In this document: one piece after another, positions 1 to 7,080 of the stretch | How positions within the stretch are numbered: the stretch's first letter is position 1 | Layout of the letters: every line of letters begins with the position of its first letter | DNA from: Paracoccaceae bacterium | GTDB lineage: Bacteria; Pseudomonadota; Alphaproteobacteria; Rhodobacterales; Rhodobacteraceae | Direction of reading: 5' to 3' | DNA: 8,665 nt | Assembly: GCA_015485375.1 (NCBI GenBank) | Contig: WFTU01000312.1 | Span: forward strand, 1 to 8,665 | Program-made: the position numbers and the translations under genes | The notes under the pieces: model-generated | What the model was told of the DNA's origin: nothing | What the model saw: the letters and a program-made list of their open reading frames with translations, nothing else | Databases searched by the model: none

Positions 1-1199
<1,199 letters not shown>

Positions 1200-1351
1200 T
1201 CAGCCGATCCCTATCTTTCGTGGTCCGTGGCAGTAATGCGCGAAGGTCTGAAGAAATCGTTGCCTTCGGTCAAAAGGACCATAGGCACGCGCACCCCCTG
1301 TTAAAAGGGGATTTGAGCAGGATCACCGGATTATGAGGGGATTTTAAAAGT
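1200..1351 (-). promoter_or_regulatory. sucC upstream region with two AAATCCCCT direct repeats
   Basis: Non-coding leader of sucC. On the sucC strand the 9-mer AAATCCCCT occurs twice, at 1344-1336 and 1314-1306, exactly 30 bp apart, with AT-rich TTTTAAAA/TTTTAA tracts next to them. A TTGACC (1273-1268) is the best -35-like hexamer, but I see no convincing -10 at a proper distance, so no promoter is called. The start is preceded by AGGGA, about 8 bases before ATG 1199. No small gene is evident here. Confidence 0.3.
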
Positions 1352-1384
1352 ATGTGATCACAGTTCGGAAAACTGTGATCACAT
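1352..1384. promoter_or_regulatory. Paired TGTGATCACA palindromes; perfect 14-bp inverted repeat between mdh and sucC
   Basis: Arms 1352-1365 and 1371-1384 are perfect reverse complements of 14 bp around a 5-base loop. Each arm itself contains the self-palindrome TGTGATCACA; the GTGATCAC cores (1354-1361, 1375-1382) are 21 bp apart centre to centre. It starts 36 bases past the mdh stop, and its centre is about 169 bp upstream of the sucC ATG. Read on the mdh strand it is followed by ACTTTT, so it could serve as an mdh terminator, though the U-run is short. The same two-core arrangement with identical spacing recurs at 6118-6152 before sdhC, which suggests a paired operator. The bound protein is unknown to me; the cores lack the 6-base spacer of a CRP site. 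Confidence 0.55.
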
Positions 1385-1419
1385 TTGTCAGGCGGAATGA
1401 TCCGAGCCGCGACTCGCGC

Positions 1420-2382
1420 TTAGGCCAGCGACGGATCGATCTCTTTACAGGCCGCAACAAGACCGTTCACAGCGTCAACCGACTTGTTCAGCATTGCCTG
1501 CTCGTCCTTGTTGAGCTTGATTTCGACGATACGCTCGACGCCGTTGCCGCCGATCACAGTCGGCGCGCCGACGAACAGACCTTTCAGGCCGTAGGCGCCG
1601 TCAACATAGGTCGCACAAGGCAGCACGCGTTTCTGGTCTTTCAGATAGGCTTCGGCCATCTGGATCGCCGAAGTCGCAGGCGCATAGAAAGCGGAGCCGG
1701 TTTTCAGCAGACCAACAATCTCGGCACCGCCATCACGGGTGCGCTGCACGATGGCGTCGAGTTTGTCCTGCGTGGTCCAGCCCATCTCCACCAGATCCGG
1801 CAGCGGAATACCTGCAACGGTGGAGTAACGGGTCAGCGGAACCATTGTGTCACCGTGGCCGCCCAGAACGAAGGCGGTGACGTCTTTGACAGACACGTTG
1901 AATTCGTCCGCAAGGAAGTGACGGAAACGGGCAGAGTCCAGAACACCGGCCATGCCGACGATCTTGTTGTGCGGCAGACCGGAGAATTCGCGCAGCGCCC
2001 AGACCATGGCGTCCAGCGGGTTGGTGATGCAGATCACGAAGGCATCCGGTGCGTTTTCCTTGATGCCCTCACCAACGGATTTCATGACTTTCAGGTTGAT
2101 GCCCAGCAGGTCGTCGCGGCTCATGCCCGGCTTGCGGGCGACACCGGCGGTGACGATGCAGACGTCCGCGCCGGTGATGGCGGAATAGTCGTTGGCGCCG
2201 GACAGGTCGGAATCGAATCCGTCAACCGGAGCGGCCTCGGCAAGGTCGAGGGCCTTGCCCTGCGGAATGCCTTCGGCGATGTCGAACAGAACGACGTCTC
2301 CGAGTTCCTTGAGGGCTGCGAGGTGGGCGAGTGTGCCGCCGATCTGGCCGGCACCGATGAGTGCGATCTTCGCTCTTGCCAT
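1420..2382 (-). CDS. mdh: Malate dehydrogenase (NAD-dependent, LDH-like type)
   Basis: Oxidises (S)-malate to oxaloacetate with NAD+ in the TCA cycle. The 320-residue product has the usual length for alphaproteobacterial Mdh. Visible motifs are the Rossmann loop GAGQIG (10-15) and D34 at the end of the second strand (NAD ribose binding), the mobile-loop ARKPGMSRDDL with substrate arginines R83 and R89, N121 in CITNP, the D149/R153 helix (LDSARFR) and catalytic H176 in GGHGDTMVP. The start at 2382 (MARAKIALIG) follows an AAGGAGA ribosome site at 8 bases; the frame stays open further upstream, but that stretch has no homology to Mdh and contains the likely promoter. It heads the mdh-sucC gene order and is divergent from mcl2. 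Confidence 0.98.
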   Translation of the reverse strand: MARAKIALIGAGQIGGTLAHLAALKELGDVVLFDIAEGIPQGKALDLAEAAPVDGFDSDLSGANDYSAITGADVCIVTAGVARKPGMSRDDLLGINLKVMKSVGEGIKENAPDAFVICITNPLDAMVWALREFSGLPHNKIVGMAGVLDSARFRHFLADEFNVSVKDVTAFVLGGHGDTMVPLTRYSTVAGIPLPDLVEMGWTTQDKLDAIVQRTRDGGAEIVGLLKTGSAFYAPATSAIQMAEAYLKDQKRVLPCATYVDGAYGLKGLFVGAPTVIGGNGVERIVEIKLNKDEQAMLNKSVDAVNGLVAACKEIDPSLA

Positions 2383-2419
2383 GATGCAAGTCTCCTTTTG
2401 AGGGTCGAAATCGAGCATT

Positions 2420-2448
2420 GGATTACGCCTCTGTGCGCGATTCCGCAA
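2420..2448 (-). promoter_or_regulatory. Candidate sigma-70-type promoter of mdh
   Basis: On the minus strand TTGCGG (2448-2443) is followed, after a 17-bp spacer, by TAATCC (2425-2420). Transcription would start near 2413, giving a leader of about 30 bases that holds the AAGGAGA ribosome site. This is a pattern match only; the -10 is a moderate match to consensus. Confidence 0.35.
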
Positions 2449-2500
2449 GTGCGAAGGAATGTGCGCTCCGAATTTCAACCGGATAGCGCTCGACATCGAC

Positions 2501-2593
2501 GCAACATAGTTGCTGCAAATCCTTTCCCTGCGAAATTTTATCACAAAGCATCTTGCGCGCCGCCTGAAAACAAGGCTATTTGTTGCAGCGCAA
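2501..2593. promoter_or_regulatory. Divergent mdh/mcl2 control region with TTGC/GCAA inverted repeats
   Basis: The 230 bp between the two start codons contain several small dyads built from TTGC and GCAA: GCAAC-ATA-GTTGC (2501-2513), overlapping TTGC-T-GCAA (2510-2518), and TTGC-AGC-GCAA (2583-2593). The last lies about 20 bases before the mcl2 ATG, where it could overlap the transcription start. A weak promoter candidate for mcl2 is TTGCGC (2553-2558), 17 bp, CTATTT (2576-2581). Regulators of acetate and short-chain acyl-CoA metabolism often act at such genes, but I cannot assign one from these dyads. Confidence 0.3.
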
Positions 2594-2612
2594 TATCAAC
2601 AGGGAGCCAGCC

Positions 2613-3488
2613 ATGTCCTCGCAGAATTTTCTCTTCCGCTCTGTCCTTTACATGCCCGGCTCCAAGTCGCGCGCGCTGGAAAAGGCGAAAACGCTGGATG
2701 CGGATGCCTTGATTCTAGATCTCGAGGACGCGGTGTCACCGGACGAAAAACCCCTGGCGCGGGATCTTGTCTGCGAGGCCGTCAAGGCAGGGGGCTTTGG
2801 CGAGCGCACTGTGATTGTCCGCATCAACGGGCTCGACTCCGAATGGGGCCGCGAGGATTTGCGGCGGGCCTGTCATGCCGGACCGGACGCCATACTGGTG
2901 CCGAAGGTCAGCACGCCGCAAGACCTTCGCGACATCGAAATCCTGATGGAACAGTTCGGCGCCCCGAAATCCACCCGCATCTGGGCAATGATGGAAACCC
3001 CTCTGGGGATCCTGAATGTTCAGGCCATCGCCTGCTCGACCAAACGCCTGCAGGGGCTGGTCATGGGCACCAATGATCTGGTCAAGGAACTGGAGGCCGC
3101 GCACACACCGGACCGCACGCCGGTTCTGGCCTCATTGTCCATGTGCCTGCTCGCGGCGCGGGCCTACGGGTTGGTTTGCGTGGACGGGGTTTATAATGCC
3201 TTCAAGGACGACGAGGGGCTGCGCGCCGCCTGCGAACAGGGTCGCGACATGGGATTCGACGGCAAAACCCTGATCCATCCGGCGCAACTTTCCGTGACCA
3301 ACGAGGTCTTTGCCCCCTCGCAAGACGATCTGGAACAGGCGCAGGCCTATATAGACGCCTACGACGCGGCGAAAGCCAAGGGCGAGGGCGTGGCGGTCGT
3401 AAACGGTCGCATTGTCGAGAATTTGCATGTAGAAACGGCCCGCAAACTGCTGGCAAAAGCGGCGATGATCGCGGCGCGGCAGTCATAA
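2613..3488 (+). CDS. mcl2: HpcH/HpaI (CitE-like) family protein, probable (3S)-malyl-CoA thioesterase
   Basis: Likely hydrolyses (3S)-malyl-CoA to malate and CoA. In the ethylmalonyl-CoA pathway of Rhodobacter, a malyl-CoA lyase (Mcl1) condenses glyoxylate and acetyl-CoA and this paralogue releases malate, giving an apparent malate synthase. The 291-residue protein has the CitE-family hallmarks: LYMPGSKSRALEKA (12-25), LDLEDAV (35-41) with conserved K46 and R50, R70 in VRING, the metal-binding E128 in METPLG and D155 in GTNDL, and IHPAQL (221-226). ATG 2613 is chosen over an upstream TTG at 2580 because AGGGAG sits 6 bases before it and homology begins there. The assignment to the thioesterase rather than the lyase paralogue rests on its place beside mch, mdh and sdh, as I recall for R. 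sphaeroides; lyase activity is not excluded. Confidence 0.83.
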   Translation: MSSQNFLFRSVLYMPGSKSRALEKAKTLDADALILDLEDAVSPDEKPLARDLVCEAVKAGGFGERTVIVRINGLDSEWGREDLRRACHAGPDAILVPKVSTPQDLRDIEILMEQFGAPKSTRIWAMMETPLGILNVQAIACSTKRLQGLVMGTNDLVKELEAAHTPDRTPVLASLSMCLLAARAYGLVCVDGVYNAFKDDEGLRAACEQGRDMGFDGKTLIHPAQLSVTNEVFAPSQDDLEQAQAYIDAYDAAKAKGEGVAVVNGRIVENLHVETARKLLAKAAMIAARQS

Positions 3489-3501
3489 AAAGGGGAATGA
3501 C

Positions 3502-4068
3502 ATGACAATGCTGTATATCGGGCTGGCCCTCTGGGTGCTTGGCCATTTTTTCAAACGCATGGCGCCGGATCTGCGCGCCAACATGGATAAAACTCTGGGC
3601 GTGATGCCCTCCAAGGCCGTGATGGGGCTCGTTCTGCTGGCCGCCACCATCCTGATGGTCAAGGGCTTCAAGGCTGCCCCCGAGGAGGTAGTCTACCTGC
3701 CGCCGACATGGGGCGTTTACGTCAACAATGTGCTGATGCTGGTCGCTGTGTTTCTGCTGGGCGCAGGCAAAGGCAAAGGGATCGCGCGCGAGAAGATCCG
3801 CCACCCGATGCTGACCGGTATCATCGTCTGGTCGGTGGCGCATCTGCTGGTGAACGGCGATATGGCCTCGATCGTGCTGTTTGGCGGGCTGGGTCTCTGG
3901 GCGATTGCCAATATGCTGCTCATCAACATGCAGGCCGGTGCGTGGGAACGCCCGACCGGCGGCACTATCAAGGGTGACATCCGCACCGCCGTGATTGCCA
4001 TCGTGCTTTACGGCATCATCGTCGCCATTCACACTTATATCGGCCCCTCGCCGTTCGGAGGAAACTGA
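3502..4068 (+). CDS. NnrU family integral membrane protein
   Basis: A 188-residue, strongly hydrophobic protein with about five to six predicted membrane segments (near 3-17, 39-56, 73-88, 103-117, 122-143, 161-180). It shows the NnrU-family core RHPMLTGIIVWSVAHLLVNGD (100-120), followed by a GG-rich membrane helix. Histidines H15, H101, H114 and H177 are candidates for haem binding, because the plant relative Z-ISO (zeta-carotene isomerase) is a haem b protein. NnrU was named from denitrification clusters, but no nitrogen-oxide gene is present here, so a role in NO metabolism should not be assumed. It starts 13 bases after mcl2 with AGGGGA 5 bases before the ATG, and overlaps the next start by one base (TGATG). 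Function in this operon is unknown. Confidence 0.88.
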   Translation: MTMLYIGLALWVLGHFFKRMAPDLRANMDKTLGVMPSKAVMGLVLLAATILMVKGFKAAPEEVVYLPPTWGVYVNNVLMLVAVFLLGAGKGKGIAREKIRHPMLTGIIVWSVAHLLVNGDMASIVLFGGLGLWAIANMLLINMQAGAWERPTGGTIKGDIRTAVIAIVLYGIIVAIHTYIGPSPFGGN

Positions 4069-4271
4069 TGCTTGTCTATCGATTGCTGACCGAGGACGAC
4101 ACCTCGGCGTTCTGTCACAAGGTTACCGAGGCCCTCTCGAAGGGCTGGTCGCTGCATGGCGATCCCACCATGTCCTTTGATTCCGCCCGCGGCGTCACCC
4201 GCTGCGCGCAGGCCGTGGTCAAGGAATATGACGGGGAATATTCGCCGGATATGAAACTGGGAGCCGTCTAG
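4068..4271 (+). CDS. DUF1737 domain protein (67 aa)
   Basis: A small soluble protein that fills a complete DUF1737 domain: YRLLTEDDTSAFCHKVTEAL (4-23), GWSLHGDPTMSFD (26-38) and QAVVKEYDGEYSPDMKL (48-64). The conserved YRLLTG-like start, GW.L.G.P and C-terminal QAVVKE are recognisable. No catalytic motif is evident; the family has no established function as far as I know. Its ATG overlaps the nnrU stop (TGATG), and GGAGGA lies 5 bases upstream, so translation is probably coupled. It ends one base before the mch start. Its fixed place between the NnrU-like gene and mch in such clusters (from memory) hints at a role linked to one of them, but this is inference. Confidence 0.85.
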   Translation: MLVYRLLTEDDTSAFCHKVTEALSKGWSLHGDPTMSFDSARGVTRCAQAVVKEYDGEYSPDMKLGAV

Positions 4272-4272
4272 A

Positions 4273-5304
4273 ATGAGCAAGACAAGCACGGGCAATTTTT
4301 TCGAGGATTACACTGTCGGTCAGATCCTGACCCATGCGGTGCCGCGCACGATCTCGGGCGGGGAGCGGGCGGTATATACCGCGCTCTACCCGACGCGGTT
4401 CGCGCTGTATTCCTCGGACGAATTTGCCCGCGCTTGCGGCCTGCCCGAAAGCCCGATCGAGGATCTGGCGGCGTTTCACGTGGTGTTCGGGAAATCCGTA
4501 CCGGATGTTTCGCTGAACGCCGTTGCCAACCTCGGCTATGCCGAGGGGCGGTTTCTGAAGCCCGTTTATGCGGGTGACACGCTTGTGACCACCTCGGAGG
4601 TGATCGGGTTGAAACAGAACTCGAGTGGCAAAACCGGCGTGGTCTGGGTGCGCTCCACCGGACGGAACCAGCATGGCGAGGTGGTGCTGGAATATGTGCG
4701 CTGGGTGATGGTGCGCAAACGTGATCACAATGCTCCCGCACCGGAAACCGTCATTCCCGACCTGAAAACGGAACTCGCAGCCACCGATCTGGCGATCCCC
4801 GAGGGGCTGGATTTCGGCGATTACAATTTCGATCTGGCGGGCGAAAATCACCGCTGGGGCGACTATGAAACCGGCGAGAAAATCGACCATGTGGATGGCG
4901 TAACCATCGAGGAAGCCGAACATATGCTCGCGACCCGCCTGTGGCAGAACACCGCCAAAGTGCATTTCGATGCCACCAACCGGCCGGACGGCAAACGCCT
5001 GATTTACGGCGGGCACGTGATTTCGATGGCGCGGGCGCTGTCTTTCAACGGGCTGGCCAACGCGCAGATGATTGTGGGCATAAATGCCGGCGCGCACGCC
5101 AATCCGTGCTTCGCCGGTGACACGGTGCGCGCATGGTCCGAAGTGCTGGACAAGGCGGAAATCAGCGACAGTATTGGTGCGTTACGTTTGCGTCTGGTTG
5201 CGGTCAAAGGATCTGCAAGCGGGTTCCCGCTGCGGAGCGAGGATGGAAAATATGCGCCGGAAGTGTTGCTTGATCTCGACTATTGGTGTTTGATTCCCCG
5301 TTAA
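4273..5304 (+). CDS. mch: Mesaconyl-CoA hydratase (2-methylfumaryl-CoA hydratase)
   Basis: Interconverts mesaconyl-C1-CoA and beta-methylmalyl-CoA in the ethylmalonyl-CoA pathway; malyl-CoA lyase then splits the product to glyoxylate and propionyl-CoA. The 343 residues form two hot-dog (MaoC-like) halves, a typical length for the Rhodobacter enzyme. The N-terminal half begins NFFEDYTVGQ (8-17) and contains LKPVYAGDTL (95-104); the C-terminal half repeats the turn as NPCFAGDTV (277-285). The hydratase-like segment WQNTAKVHFDATN (224-236), then RLIYGGHVIS (242-251), carries the likely catalytic residues around H231 and D233. The start lies one base after the DUF1737 stop, with GGGAG inside the preceding gene, so coupling is likely. 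Its company (mcl2, TCA genes) supports the specific name over a generic MaoC dehydratase. Confidence 0.92.
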   Translation: MSKTSTGNFFEDYTVGQILTHAVPRTISGGERAVYTALYPTRFALYSSDEFARACGLPESPIEDLAAFHVVFGKSVPDVSLNAVANLGYAEGRFLKPVYAGDTLVTTSEVIGLKQNSSGKTGVVWVRSTGRNQHGEVVLEYVRWVMVRKRDHNAPAPETVIPDLKTELAATDLAIPEGLDFGDYNFDLAGENHRWGDYETGEKIDHVDGVTIEEAEHMLATRLWQNTAKVHFDATNRPDGKRLIYGGHVISMARALSFNGLANAQMIVGINAGAHANPCFAGDTVRAWSEVLDKAEISDSIGALRLRLVAVKGSASGFPLRSEDGKYAPEVLLDLDYWCLIPR

Positions 5305-5317
5305 TAGAGGAATCATT

Positions 5318-6124
5318 ATGAACAAAATTATTACCCTGTCTATCGCTTGCCTGATGATCGCCGGCGCGGCCTTCGCACAGAAAACCACCGACAAGTCGGC
5401 GGGAAAACTGTCCGGCGCATCAAAAGAAATCCCTTTCAGCATTGATACAATGAGCTATGTCGAAGGAAACGTGTTGGCGACATTCTACCACGAATTCGGC
5501 CACGCCCTGATCGACCTTATGGAGTTGCCGGTGTTTGCCCGCGAGGAAGATGCCGCCGACAGCTTCGCGCTTGTGCTGACCGAAATCCTGCATGATCCGC
5601 TGCGCGCCGAACAGATTACCTGGGCCAGCGCCGACCAGTATGTGCAGATCGCCCGCAAATCCAAAGGCGCGGAGCTGGATTTCTCGGACACCCACGCGCC
5701 GGATATGATGCGGTATTACACGTTGATCTGCCTGTATTACGGTGGCGACGTCGATGCCCGCGAGGGGTTTGCCGAAGACAACGCCCTGCCACAGGACCGC
5801 GCCGATTTCTGCGAGGAGGAACGCGACATGGTGCAGAATGCCTGGACACGGGTGCTGCGCCGGATCGAACGGGACAAGCCCGGTGCCGACTGGCTGGTCG
5901 TGCGCGACGTGGATGAATCCTCCGACCCTTACGTCGTGGCCGCGCAACAGATCGTCCGTGAGTCCGTCGCGATCCTGAATGAAACCTACAACCCCGGATT
6001 CACGGTCAATGTCGATATGGTCAACTGCGAGGAGGACAACGCCTTCTATGATCCTGACGACCAGACGATCATCATGTGCAACGAATATATATCTCCGCTG
6101 ACACGCTCATTCTCGCCTTTGTGA
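5318..6124 (+). CDS. DUF4344 putative secreted metallopeptidase
   Basis: A 268-residue exported protein: N-region MNK, hydrophobic core (residues 4-16), and an AFA|Q signal peptidase I site after residue 20, so it is probably periplasmic. The mature part carries a zinc-protease signature, HEFGH (58-62), followed by REEDAADSFA (75-84), where E76 or E77 could be the third metal ligand. The DUF4344 C-terminal part is also visible (NCEEDNAFYDPDDQTIIMCNEY). All zinc-site residues appear intact, so activity is plausible, but no substrate is known to me. It follows mch by 13 bases with an AGAGGA ribosome site 6 bases before the ATG, so it is the last gene of that operon; its TGA lies inside the left arm of the 6118-6152 element. 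Its relation to acyl-CoA metabolism or complex II is unclear. Confidence 0.85.
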   Translation: MNKIITLSIACLMIAGAAFAQKTTDKSAGKLSGASKEIPFSIDTMSYVEGNVLATFYHEFGHALIDLMELPVFAREEDAADSFALVLTEILHDPLRAEQITWASADQYVQIARKSKGAELDFSDTHAPDMMRYYTLICLYYGGDVDAREGFAEDNALPQDRADFCEEERDMVQNAWTRVLRRIERDKPGADWLVVRDVDESSDPYVVAAQQIVRESVAILNETYNPGFTVNVDMVNCEEDNAFYDPDDQTIIMCNEYISPLTRSFSPL

Positions 6125-6152
6125 TCACCATTTAAAATATCGTGATCACAAA
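6118..6152. promoter_or_regulatory. Paired GTGATCAC palindromes between the DUF4344 gene and sdhC
   Basis: Arms 6118-6128 (TTTGTGATCAC) and 6142-6152 (GTGATCACAAA) are perfect 11-bp reverse complements around a 13-base AT-rich centre. The GTGATCAC cores (6121-6128, 6142-6149) are 21 bp apart centre to centre, exactly as in the element at 1352-1384, although the inner sequence differs and does not extend the stem. The left arm contains the TGA of the upstream gene; the array centre is about 161 bp before the sdhC ATG. On the plus strand no T-run follows, so it is a poor intrinsic terminator. A paired operator for sdhC control is the preferred reading, unproven. Confidence 0.55.
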
Positions 6153-6295
6153 ATGGCGGATTCGGAATTTGAATCCCGATGTTTTCGGGTTAACACTGGG
6201 AAACCGGCCGGACAGACGATAGCATCGCCGCAAATTTGGCGACGCGGAAGGATTTCGCGATTGTGCCGGAATTCTACTATCTACGGGAGAGAGCC
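6153..6295 (+). promoter_or_regulatory. sdhC upstream leader
   Basis: Non-coding stretch before the sdh genes. It contains a small hairpin, CCCGA (6175-6179) with TCGGG (6185-6189), and a second dyad, TCGCC (6225-6229) with GGCGA (6238-6242). A weak promoter-like pair, TTGAAT (6169-6174), 17 bp, AACACT (6192-6197), would overlap the first hairpin; the -10 is poor. A purine-rich GGGAGAGAG (6285-6293) serves as the ribosome site for sdhC. No riboswitch fold is recognised. Confidence 0.3.
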
Positions 6296-6679
6296 ATGTC
6301 TGACGTAAATCGGGGCGACCGGCCGTTATCGCCGCATCTGTCGGTATATCGTCCGCAAATGTCGATGATCACCTCCATCACCCACCGGATCACCGGCGTT
6401 GGCATGACGCTGGCACTGGTCTGGATCGTGTGGTGGTTTCTGGCGCTCTCGACCGGTCCGAACAGCTTCGGGGCTATCGACGGATCGCTAACCAGCTGGT
6501 TCGGCATTCTTGTTCTGGTCGGCTCGCTCTGGGCGCTGTCCTATCACTTCTGCAACGGTATCCGGCATCTGTTCTGGGACATGGGCTATTGCCTAGAAAA
6601 GGAAACCGCGCAGAAAACCGGCGTCGCTGTTTTCGCCGCCTCGGTCGTCCTGACCATTGTCATCCTGCTGATCGCCTGA
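6296..6679 (+). CDS. sdhC: Succinate dehydrogenase cytochrome b556 subunit SdhC
   Basis: Membrane anchor of complex II, binding haem b and ubiquinone together with SdhD. The 127-residue protein starts RPLSPHLSVYRPQ (9-21), the family signature, then SMITSITHRITG (23-34) with the quinone-site residues S27 and R31. The second helix carries YHFCNGIRHLFWDMG (83-97); H84 matches the haem-ligand position of E. coli SdhC and H91 the conserved GIRH histidine. Three membrane helices are visible (about 31-50, 68-88, 107-126). ATG 6296 is chosen because the homology begins there and GGGAGAGAG precedes it; the frame extends upstream to about 6236 without family similarity. It heads sdhCDA, 11 bases before sdhD. 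Confidence 0.97.
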   Translation: MSDVNRGDRPLSPHLSVYRPQMSMITSITHRITGVGMTLALVWIVWWFLALSTGPNSFGAIDGSLTSWFGILVLVGSLWALSYHFCNGIRHLFWDMGYCLEKETAQKTGVAVFAASVVLTIVILLIA

Positions 6680-6690
6680 GGGGAAACGAC

Positions 6691-7065
6691 ATGAGCTATC
6701 TTACCGACAGAAAACGCGTCATCGGCCTCGGGTCCGCCAAGGAAGGCGTCCAGCACTTCACCATGCAGCGGATTACGGCCATCGCGCTGCTGCCGCTGGC
6801 CGTGCTGTTCGTGATCCCCTTCGCCCGCAACCTCGGTGGCGAATACGAAAATGTCCTGCACAGCTATGGCCACCCGTTCAATGCGATTGTCGCCATCCTG
6901 TTTTTCCTGACCGCCTTCACCCACCTGCGCCTCGGCTTGCAGGTGGTGATCGAGGATTACGTCCACGGCAAAGCCCTGCGCACCACATTGCTGCTCGGCA
7001 ACACGCTGTTCTGCTGGCTGTTCATCGCACTCGGTATTTTCGCCGTTCTGAAAATCGCCCTCTAG
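6691..7065 (+). CDS. sdhD: Succinate dehydrogenase hydrophobic membrane anchor SdhD
   Basis: Second membrane anchor of complex II. The 124 residues contain the typical alphaproteobacterial N-terminus GLGSAKEGVQHFTMQRITA (12-30), three membrane helices (about 28-46, 64-85, 99-122) and HLRLGLQVVIEDYVHG (78-93). In that segment H78 corresponds to the haem b ligand of SdhD, and D89-Y90 to the DY pair at the quinone site. The start has GGGGA 6 bases upstream, directly after the sdhC stop, and sdhA follows 15 bases after its TAG. Length and order (C-D-A) are normal for the family. Confidence 0.95.
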   Translation: MSYLTDRKRVIGLGSAKEGVQHFTMQRITAIALLPLAVLFVIPFARNLGGEYENVLHSYGHPFNAIVAILFFLTAFTHLRLGLQVVIEDYVHGKALRTTLLLGNTLFCWLFIALGIFAVLKIAL

Positions 7066-7080
7066 GCTCCGGAGTTTCCA

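Noticed and set aside
1295..1310. CCCC-N8-GGGG hairpin as a terminator or riboswitch element before sucC
   Set aside because: Only a 4-bp stem with an 8-base loop and no T-run on either strand; too weak to call.
1352..1384. CRP/FNR-type site, because of TGTGA...TCACA half-sites
   Set aside because: CRP sites need about 6 bp between TGTGA and TCACA; here the halves are directly joined in each palindrome. The FNR half-site TTGAT is also absent.
2383..2544. N-terminal extension of Mdh into the divergent spacer
   Set aside because: The frame is open upstream of 2382, but MARAKIALIGAGQIGG is the standard Mdh start, it has a good AAGGAGA site at 8 bases, and the extension shows no family similarity and covers the likely promoter.
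1354..2712. Long open frames opposite mdh (plus strand) and opposite sdhA (minus strand, about 6586-8019)
   Set aside because: They are antisense shadows of high-GC genes: translations are rich in Arg/Gly/His/Val, match no family, have no ribosome sites, and the opposite strands encode unambiguous Mdh and SdhA.
4721..4730. A fifth GTGATCAC word, inside mch
   Set aside because: It is a single copy with no partner 21 bp away on either side and codes for the ordinary residues Arg-Asp-His-Asn in a linker between the two hot-dog halves; probably chance.
5318..5380. Lipoprotein signal in the DUF4344 protein (Cys11 in LSIACLM)
   Set aside because: The residues before the cysteine do not fit a lipobox, and the cysteine lies inside the hydrophobic core; a signal peptidase I site AFA|Q after residue 20 fits better.
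6236..6295. Longer SdhC starting at an alternative codon near 6236
   Set aside because: The added residues have no SdhC similarity, and ATG 6296 has a strong purine-rich ribosome site.
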